From positions 532,061 through 596,060 of the forward strand of contig NZ_JAOVZO020000023.1 of NCBI RefSeq assembly GCF_025717065.2: a stretch of 64,000 nt of DNA, read 5' to 3'. The translations under genes and the position numbers were made by a program. The notes beneath the pieces were generated by a model. It saw only the letters and a list, made by a program, of their open reading frames with translations, ran no database searches and was not told where the DNA came from. Below are positions 60,101-64,000 of the stretch, piece after piece (positions within the stretch are counted from its first letter, which is position 1; each line of letters starts with the position of its first letter). This DNA comes from Tahibacter soli (lineage in GTDB: Bacteria > Pseudomonadota > Gammaproteobacteria > Xanthomonadales > Rhodanobacteraceae).

Positions 60101-60236
60101 ACTGCTTGTTTTGACTCGCCTATATATGTTTAGAACGTCGGAATCTGACATGCAATGGCTCGCATCGACCCTGGAAATTTCTCTAACTCAACAGCACAAA
60201 ATCGCATACTCGAATAGTGGTCGCAAGCTTAACTAG
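57165..60236 (+). CDS. Calcineurin-like phosphoesterase fused to a STAND/NACHT-like ATPase
   Basis: A 1023-residue protein; the ATG is six bases after AGGGGG. Residues 1-290 are an intact metallophosphoesterase: LSDIHIKG (aspartate 10, histidine 12), SGDVAF (48), PGNHDC (87-91), FHHP (202) and SGHEHEG (231, 233). A P-loop-like segment at 373-392 (CDERTGSSSLLYQLF) lacks the Walker A lysine. A Walker B strand ILLVDDID (447-453) and the winged-helix-type block YEFRYPYIFYHLRGRYLS (668-684) fit STAND NTPases. Residues about 770-800 are a highly acidic linker. The remaining 230 residues are helical. Fusions of this type occur in bacterial conflict and anti-phage systems; the role here is inferred. 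Codon use is AT-rich, unlike the operon to its left. Confidence 0.82.
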   Translation: MSLMLIHLSDIHIKGASDPILKKADAIANSLNGYVPKASHIVIVISGDVAFSGSKSEYALAKSFLGALRNRIRKESRCEVDFLVCPGNHDCNFQANNESRNNNIAALQQTGAVDDSVIKSCTRIQEEFFKFRESLESWKSPSGDRLWRTVSIEIKNKKIIFDALNVAWVSKIKEDKNLHFPVDRYRDSVSSQSSDVRIIVFHHPLNWFNQAGYRDFRKFLRETGSILISGHEHEGNVGSIDETESGKSVYVEGCVLQEGLDLRGTGFFLLELDLDSMNLSHLRFEYAGDSYRPLTPPKVWDLPSVRTGRLEPSADFRRKLQDAGAISHPDTTSPLTLQDIFVYPDLRKVNERGKTSEFINSKALRQPAETRKGVILKCDERTGSSSLLYQLFLSYLDQGFAPLLIRGSNIQRATSKHVDELIDSTIREQYDEHDRVLVSQKSRKEKILLVDDIDESKVVDAQGRAEVLSHLKKIADHVVIVISGNYGLEELLEENNSADLVEFERYDIQPFGYSRRSELVKRWISIGGKNIGDAELISECDKAERLIAVAMRKSLIPSVPLYLLTLLQSVSAGKSADLKESSLGHYYSFLLYEALLNAGVPKSRLGEHFQYATNLAWEFKNGPSQRIDRAGLRKFNRRFADDYFSVDLDKEIDILLRARVLVAFGDEYEFRYPYIFYHLRGRYLSANIDDEDIKAYIAHCCSHLYVRDYANTILFLAHHATSRWLLDSISAAMSKLFDNFKEISFDGDTREVDNLISDAPALVYKGGSPVQHREEKNKELDKIDEEEGDNDGLMETEENSEQRSLGSQVVMLFKTTEILGQILKNQYSTIRRPHKVQLIESLFDGSLRTLRCFYQDMLESADKLVARVKKAIEDSGSSMDVQKREKLARRFLAEMVESISVGILSHAAASVNAEALVDDISDVVEKKRSLEIGAPAKSNAYRLLALAVALDSAKDIPRAKLAELYQDKKSDLLASRIIKLLVLTRLYMFRTSESDMQWLASTLEISLTQQHKIAYSNSGRKLN

Positions 60237-60296
60237 AAGCCTTAATAAAAGGTGGTTCTATTCGACCCAGAGGAGTGCAGATCGGGAAGGTCCGTG

Positions 60297-60485
60297 ACGG
60301 ATGCTCGCATCACGCAGCGATTGATGGATCTGGCCGAAGCCCGCCCGGCCTGGGGCTGCCCGCAGTTGCATCGCCAGCTCCGACAAGAGGGCCACGTGAT
60401 CAATCACAGGCGAAGACGGCGCTTGTACCGCGAGCAGGCATTGACGCTACGCCGACGCCGGCGGCGGCACCCAGTGGAACGGGAG
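60297..60485 (+). pseudogene. Remnant of an IS3-family transposase (OrfB)
   Basis: About 60 residues of an OrfB HTH_21-type region are readable (LMDLAEARPAWGCPQLHRQL, then HVINHRRRRRLYREQALTLR). The catalytic DDE part is absent. It is followed by a tandem pair of CTTCGTGGACAxCCAGC-like sequence at 60494-60523. GC rises again here compared with the ATPase gene. Confidence 0.75.
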
Positions 60486-60550
60486 AGCAGCTTCGTGGAC
60501 ATCCAGCTTCGTGGACACCTAAAAAGCTCGCAGCATCCCGCGCAATACAA

Positions 60551-60675
60551 TTGCTCGCTATGGTCGTCTCAGCATACCCCCGTGCTCGGGCCGTCAAGGA
60601 CTGCGCAAGTTCGGTAAACCGAATCCTTGACGGCCCTGCGCGCGGGGCTCCCGGAGGGTCGCCCACAGCGAGCAA
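60551..60675 (+). ncRNA. Candidate structured RNA or leader upstream of the SymE-like gene
   Basis: An outer pairing TTGCTCGCTATGG (60551-60563) with its near-complement at 60663-60675 encloses a 13-bp stem, GGGCCGTCAAGGA (60588-60600) with TCCTTGACGGCCC (60624-60636). That stem is capped by TTCGGT/ACCGAA with a two-base loop. A further GC-rich segment sits on the 3' side. The nested pairing over 125 nt is too regular for chance, but whether it acts as RNA, an antisense locus on the other strand, or a mobile-element end cannot be told from sequence. Confidence 0.4.
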
Positions 60676-60693
60676 ACGCTGAGGGGCAAAAGC

Positions 60694-60726
60694 GCGAACG
60701 GCGCGGTCATGACCCACGCCGTTCGC
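60694..60726 (+). promoter_or_regulatory. Hairpin just upstream of the SymE-like ribosome site
   Basis: GCGAACGGCG (60694-60703) pairs perfectly with CGCCGTTCGC (60717-60726). The loop itself contains the palindrome GGTCATGACC. The GGAG ribosome site at 60746-60749 lies 20 bases further on, so the hairpin is placed to affect transcription or translation of the toxin-like gene. Confidence 0.5.
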
Positions 60727-60757
60727 TAACCACAAGGCCACCTCTGGAGTAAGCCCC

Positions 60758-60967
60758 ATGGCTAAGCGCAAGCGTACCTCCCGCAGCCCCTCCACCCGCC
60801 AAGTCCGGGTCGGCAAGATCCACTACACCCGCGGCGTAAACGTCGCCGCCTGCGACGTTTCGTACATCCGCCTTCGCGGTCACTGGCTCACCGCCGCCGG
60901 CTTTGCGCCGGGCGACGACATCACCGTCCGCATCCGCCACGGCCGTCTCGTCCTCACCCGCCGCTGA
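60758..60967 (+). CDS. SymE-like type I toxin
   Basis: A 69-residue basic protein with GGAG eight bases before the ATG. The C-terminal half, YIRLRGHWLTAAGFAPGDDI then TVRIRHGRLVL, is the SymE signature, an AbrB-like swapped-hairpin fold. In E. coli SymE is SOS-induced, and antisense RNA SymR represses its translation; the protein condenses nucleoid DNA or affects RNA. Here the gene has a structured leader and a strong terminator of its own, and sits between IS3 and IS5 remnants. An antisense RNA is likely but not demonstrated. Confidence 0.82.
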   Translation: MAKRKRTSRSPSTRQVRVGKIHYTRGVNVAACDVSYIRLRGHWLTAAGFAPGDDITVRIRHGRLVLTRR

Positions 60968-60979
60968 TCGCGCGGCTAC

Positions 60980-61010
60980 GGCACCCGTCCCATCCGGGGC
61001 GGGTGCCTTC
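60980..61010 (+). terminator. Intrinsic terminator of the SymE-like gene
   Basis: GGCACCCG (60980-60987) and CGGGTGCC (61000-61007) form a perfect stem, extended inward by TCCC/GGGG pairing and followed by TTC. It lies 13 bases after the stop codon. Confidence 0.65.
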
Positions 61011-61081
61011 CGAGTTCCTGACGTCCCAGCGACCCGACCATCCGCGTTCGTGGCTAGCGTCGAACGCATCGATAGCGACAA

Positions 61082-61390
61082 CGTCTTGGCGTCCGGCACT
61101 CGACCACTTTGCTCAAGACCGGCGAAGCGCTGGAAGCTCGCCCGATCCAGCAACTGGTATTCCATCGCATCGTCCGACAAGTTGTACAAGTTCTGCACAA
61201 CCAGCAACCGGATCATCAGCTCCGTCGGATACGGCGGACGACCGCCGCGACCGGCATCGCCGATCACCAGCTTCGCATCGACCGCCTTGGCCAGTGCCGC
61301 GAAGTCGATGTGCCGATCCAGTACTTGCAGCGGGTCACCCAGTCGATCGCGCTTGGCCGAGCGTTCTTCTCCGGCAAACAGGCTGATCAT
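61082..61390 (-). pseudogene. N-terminal remnant of an IS5-family transposase
   Basis: About 103 residues match the start of IS5-type DDE transposases (MISLFAGEERSAKRDRLGDP, RPPYPTELMIRLLVVQNLYN, MEYQLLDRASFQRFAGLE), up to PDAKT. Homology stops near 61082 and the frame continues into unrelated sequence over the SymE-like locus. The catalytic domain is lost. Confidence 0.85.
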
Positions 61391-61842
61391 GCTGGCTTAC
61401 CTCAGGGGGGCGGCTACGAACCTACGACAATGTGGGAGGTTTTTCGAGGCGCCCTTAAGCAGTCGTGTGGGGAAGTTTATCGTTCCCGAAGGACATCCAC
61501 CTTTTCGAACCCTGACGGTTGGCGAAAGGCGCGTTCGTGCACGCGGATGGGAGCCCACACCCTCACTCAGCAGCCCATCAGTAGTCTCTGTACGTCGTTA
61601 GTCGCTTCACGCCAGGACTGCTCGAAGACGGGTGAGACGTGCATGCGGTAAGCCCTTCCGTGGCTGCAGGGGCGAGCATCGTGACGGAGTGGTCCAGGAC
61701 TTGAGACGAGGCCCGGTCGACTGGCCGTCTCAGGTGGGAGGAAGGCGACTCTCGTAGCAGACGACTCACTTATACCCGGTTACAGCGGCCGCGAGTGCGG
61801 TTGCTCGGCCTAGAAAAAACGAGCTTGCGACTAAGGAAACCC
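61391..61842. other. 452-bp leader region of the methyltransferase gene
   Basis: The stretch contains repeat copy A (61490-61606) and a hairpin, TGAGACG/CGTCTCA with an inner GGCC/GGCC stem, at 61702-61732. No protein gene or tRNA is recognised. The ribosome site AGGAAA lies at its right end. Confidence 0.5.
61490..61606 (+). repeat. Unknown noncoding repeat, copy A
   Basis: It shares with 63226-63334, in direct orientation, the blocks AGGAYATCCACC, TTCGAACCC, AGCCCACACC, TCACTCAGC and GTACGTCGTTRGTCGCT in the same order. A short hairpin (CGAA...TTCG) in the middle is kept in both copies although its loop differs. Similarity may extend another 40 bases to a GGTGAGA segment. Confidence 0.75.
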
Positions 61843-63063
61843 ATGGATATTAAGAACATCATCGAATGGATAGCTAACGCGGGCGGCGTTTACCAAATTG
61901 CCAAGGAATTAATTGTCGAGTACATAATTCCATCTAGATTCGTTCGGAGCAAACTCGTCGGGTGCGAAGGATACTATTTCAGCGATGCTAGAAGTCCGGA
62001 CAACAATAAAGAAAGCCTGATCATCAACATATTTGAGGTCAGCGCAAAAGGAAACTACAGAATCACCGCGGCACCAATTTTTTGCCACAGCGATGAGTTC
62101 AATTTCTCTTTCTCGCTAACGCTTATTGACAAGAACAATCAAATATTTACCGGAACATGGGAGAACAACAGCAACGGCGCCCGCCGGGGCGTCTGCATGC
62201 TCAGGCTGTATACAAGCGGCCATTCACCAAGATTCAAAGGCGGATATCTAGGGCCATCAAGAAATCGTGAGTTGGGAGTAAATGGAGCCGACTGGCACCT
62301 AACGCGCCTGTCAGACTTCTCAGATGGAAAAATTGGCGGCTACCTCAAGAAGCGAGCCGATATAGATCGACTGCTTCCCCCGGATTTTTTCAAGAGCGTC
62401 AACAAGAGACTTTCCCGACTGGCAGGAACGACCTTTTCGCATGACAGCTGCACCTTCGAGATATCTCAGGACGGCTTTCATCCCGGGGCTGGTAGCATAA
62501 GCACCAAGTTATACGACGCATTTATCAATGAAAATCCACGACTCAACGGCAAGACAGTTCTTGATGTAGGCACTGGGTGTGGCTTCTATGCAATCTGTGC
62601 GGCCAAGCGAAACGCCAAACTGGCCATCGGAATCGATATCGATGACGATGCGCTGATAAGGGCCCGCGCTAACGTTTCAAAAAACAAACTCAATCCCGAG
62701 ACAGTTCACTTTTTGCGAGCCGGCGCAAACATCTACGACAATGTTCAATCGTTTCGACGATTTGACTTTATTTTAATTAACATGCCATTTACGGCCGAAA
62801 GCCATAATCACGTTATCGAGCGTGGCCTAAGAAAGATTTTTCTGATTGACCTTGAAACCACATTTAAAATGATTGTGGGTGCCGCGCTATTGCTGGATAG
62901 TGGGGGCAAGATATATCTGGCGTACGGAAATTCTGGATTTACTGAAGAGATAAAAATGTTTTTCAGAATCGCTGGCTTGCAGGCGTCACTACACTCACAA
63001 TTTGAGAGCAGGTCCGAGCGCGAGACTTATTATATATATGTTTTAAAAAGGAAAATCTCTTAG
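61843..63063 (+). CDS. SAM-dependent methyltransferase with an unrecognised beta-rich N-terminal domain
   Basis: A 406-residue protein; the ATG has AGGAAA seven bases upstream. Residues about 36-156 look like a beta-barrel or sandwich domain (LVGCEGYYFSDAR, IFTGTWEN, FKGGYLGPSR, WHLTRL), preceded by an amphipathic helix. The C-terminal methyltransferase has motif I LDVGTGCGF (240-248), the acidic loop IGIDIDDDAL (262-271) and motif IV ILINMPF (310-316). That last motif is akin to the NPPY/NPPF motif of PrmC/RsmC-like enzymes that modify amide or amino nitrogens. The target could be protein, RNA, DNA or a nucleotide. AT-rich codon use and flanking repeats suggest horizontal transfer. Confidence 0.75.
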   Translation: MDIKNIIEWIANAGGVYQIAKELIVEYIIPSRFVRSKLVGCEGYYFSDARSPDNNKESLIINIFEVSAKGNYRITAAPIFCHSDEFNFSFSLTLIDKNNQIFTGTWENNSNGARRGVCMLRLYTSGHSPRFKGGYLGPSRNRELGVNGADWHLTRLSDFSDGKIGGYLKKRADIDRLLPPDFFKSVNKRLSRLAGTTFSHDSCTFEISQDGFHPGAGSISTKLYDAFINENPRLNGKTVLDVGTGCGFYAICAAKRNAKLAIGIDIDDDALIRARANVSKNKLNPETVHFLRAGANIYDNVQSFRRFDFILINMPFTAESHNHVIERGLRKIFLIDLETTFKMIVGAALLLDSGGKIYLAYGNSGFTEEIKMFFRIAGLQASLHSQFESRSERETYYIYVLKRKIS

Positions 63064-63127
63064 CCAGCTTCGATCGAGGGCAGAGGGACGCACACCAACG
63101 CTGTCGGCACCGAAGCCTGTCCGAAAA

Positions 63128-63147
63128 CCGGGTACTTAGGTACCCGG
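63128..63147 (+). terminator. Perfect hairpin after the methyltransferase gene
   Basis: CCGGGTAC and GTACCCGG form a perfect 8-bp stem with a TTAG loop, 64 bases after the stop codon. There is no T tract, so it may be a repeat end rather than a terminator. Confidence 0.35.
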
Positions 63148-63225
63148 GATCCGGTCAGTCGCGGAGTGGACACGACGCTCTACCGCTGGTGCTCGGAGCA
63201 ATCCGTTGTTGGTATTCCGCGAACG

Positions 63226-63334
63226 AGGATATCCACCGTTCGAACCCAGCAGGCGGCGAACGGGGTGTTCGTGTATGGACGAAAGCCCACACCTCACTCA
63301 GCTCATCAAGAGTCTTCGTACGTCGTTGGTCGCT
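63226..63334 (+). repeat. Unknown noncoding repeat, copy B
   Basis: Direct repeat of 61490-61606, located 1736 bp downstream, so that the two copies bracket the methyltransferase gene. The shared blocks and order are given under copy A. Similarity is roughly three quarters by eye, so the copies are old or under structural rather than sequence constraint. Confidence 0.75.
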
Positions 63335-63462
63335 GTTGACGTTATGCACCGCAAAGAACTTTGTCGGTGAGAGGCGGCCCCTTGTCGGGAAGGACGGGAT
63401 CGTCATGATTTACCATTGACTCAACGCGGCTTCCGCCAATTTGACACCCCGGAGGTTTGCAT

Positions 63463-64000
63463 ATGCACGTTACCGACGTCGACCTCGGATTTGTTCATAT
63501 AAATCCGTACGTACTCGCTGCATTAATCGCAGCACTTGCAAGCATTACGGTTAATGGCTTTTTTGCATTCCTAATAGCCATGCGATCCGCTCGTGTTAAT
63601 TTTCAGAACAATCGTACTTTGCAGAATGACATTGAAGAAATTCGAAAAAATAACTTTAACGAGCTCGAGAAAATCAGGAGCGATCACGAAAAAGAAGTCG
63701 CCACACTTAAGAGTCAACTCCAGATTAAAGAAGCTAAAGAAATTGATAAGCACGCGAGAAGGCAGAACGAGCGCGAGAGGCAGCGTGCTGATAGGCTTGA
63801 GCTCATTGAGCGCCTTAGGGCTAAGCTCGTCACCCTGGAGCCGGAATTTCGGAGAGCGCTTGGATTAACCCCGCAAGCAACAGACGACGAAGTGATCGAC
63901 GTGGCGCATCGGGTTTTTGGACAGTATTCCGATTTGCGAGAGCTGATGGGCAAGCTGCGTGGAAAAATTCGAGCAAGTCACTACCGAAAAGTAGATGTTC
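63463..64000 (+). CDS. Membrane-anchored coiled-coil protein (C-terminus outside window)
   Basis: 179 codons are open to the right edge. The ATG has GGAGG seven bases upstream. A short N-terminus is followed by one membrane helix (YVLAALIAALASITVNGFFA, then FLIAM), and then a long, strongly charged coiled coil rich in Glu, Lys and Arg from about residue 45 to 130. No catalytic domain is reached. It follows the second noncoding repeat, uses AT-rich codons like the other island genes, and may work with the methyltransferase or with genes beyond the window. Confidence 0.7.
   Translation, partial: MHVTDVDLGFVHINPYVLAALIAALASITVNGFFAFLIAMRSARVNFQNNRTLQNDIEEIRKNNFNELEKIRSDHEKEVATLKSQLQIKEAKEIDKHARRQNERERQRADRLELIERLRAKLVTLEPEFRRALGLTPQATDDEVIDVAHRVFGQYSDLRELMGKLRGKIRASHYRKVDV

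Larger units (their letters stand above)
63064..63462. other. 399-bp gap holding repeat copy B
   Basis: It contains the hairpin at 63128-63147, repeat copy B at 63226-63334, and GGAGG at 63451-63455, the ribosome site of the last gene. I see no RNA gene of a known family and no protein gene. Confidence 0.5.

Noticed and set aside
60494..60523. Tandem CTTCGTGGACA units as a relative of the 17-bp array at 6272
   Set aside because: Only partial likeness to the reverse complement of GTGGGTGTCC. Two copies are too few to claim a shared element.
63236..63256. Possible tRNA because of a TTCGAACCC block resembling a T-loop
   Set aside because: Flanking bases do not form the T-stem, and no acceptor or anticodon arm could be placed in either copy of the repeat.
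61490..63334. Repeat pair as integron attC sites or a retron RNA
   Set aside because: The RYYYAAC/GTTRRRY ends of attC are not seen at matching positions. There is no reverse transcriptase or integrase in the window.

Overview
The window is GC-rich, with long open shadow frames opposite its real genes, until about position 56650, where composition falls sharply. Gene content points to a Gammaproteobacterium of the Lysobacterales (Xanthomonadales) type, perhaps Rhodanobacteraceae. The signs are sigma factor/TPR-kinase pairs, giant secreted RHS and beta-propeller proteins, REP-like hairpins of the kind common in that order, and a reductive pyrimidine pathway. This placement is inferred from gene families only; there is no rRNA or tRNA in the window.

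Region 1 (1-24000) is mostly surface or secreted protein genes. A metzincin-motif, Ig-like, PD40-repeat protein runs off the left edge and overlaps a small exported protein gene. Next come a coiled-coil membrane protein interrupted by a frameshift, an array of 17-bp repeats, a 2403-residue RHS/YD protein, and a 538-residue stand-alone copy of its tip that has its own signal peptide. A sigma factor, a transmembrane Ser/Thr kinase with a long C-terminal sensor region, and a 1517-residue secreted DUF11-type protein complete the region.

Region 2 (24000-45160) begins with a second, unrelated SpvB/RHS giant. It is followed by a serine beta-lactamase-like enzyme, a second sigma/kinase pair, a HAD hydrolase divergent from a LysR regulator, three small-to-large secreted proteins, a CSS-EAL cyclic-di-GMP phosphodiesterase and an OmpA-like lipoprotein. 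Cytosine deaminase ends this part on the minus strand.

Region 3 (45160-56650) is a complete reductive pyrimidine degradation cluster. Cytosine deaminase makes uracil. PreT/PreA reduce uracil or thymine, dihydropyrimidinase opens the ring and the amidohydrolase removes the carbamoyl group. An omega-aminotransferase makes the semialdehyde, and an MmsA-type dehydrogenase yields acetyl- or propionyl-CoA. An NCS1 permease imports substrate. The intergenic gaps are filled with REP-like hairpins and a 132-bp tandem repeat. The 3' end of the dihydropyrimidinase gene is duplicated, and the first copy is frameshifted.

Region 4 (56650-64000) looks like a mobile or defence island. It holds a 1023-residue calcineurin-phosphoesterase/STAND-like ATPase, IS3 and IS5 remnants either side of a SymE-like toxin gene with a highly structured leader, a methyltransferase with an unfamiliar N-terminal domain flanked by two copies of an unknown noncoding repeat, and a truncated membrane/coiled-coil protein. 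This is the most likely place for an undescribed system.
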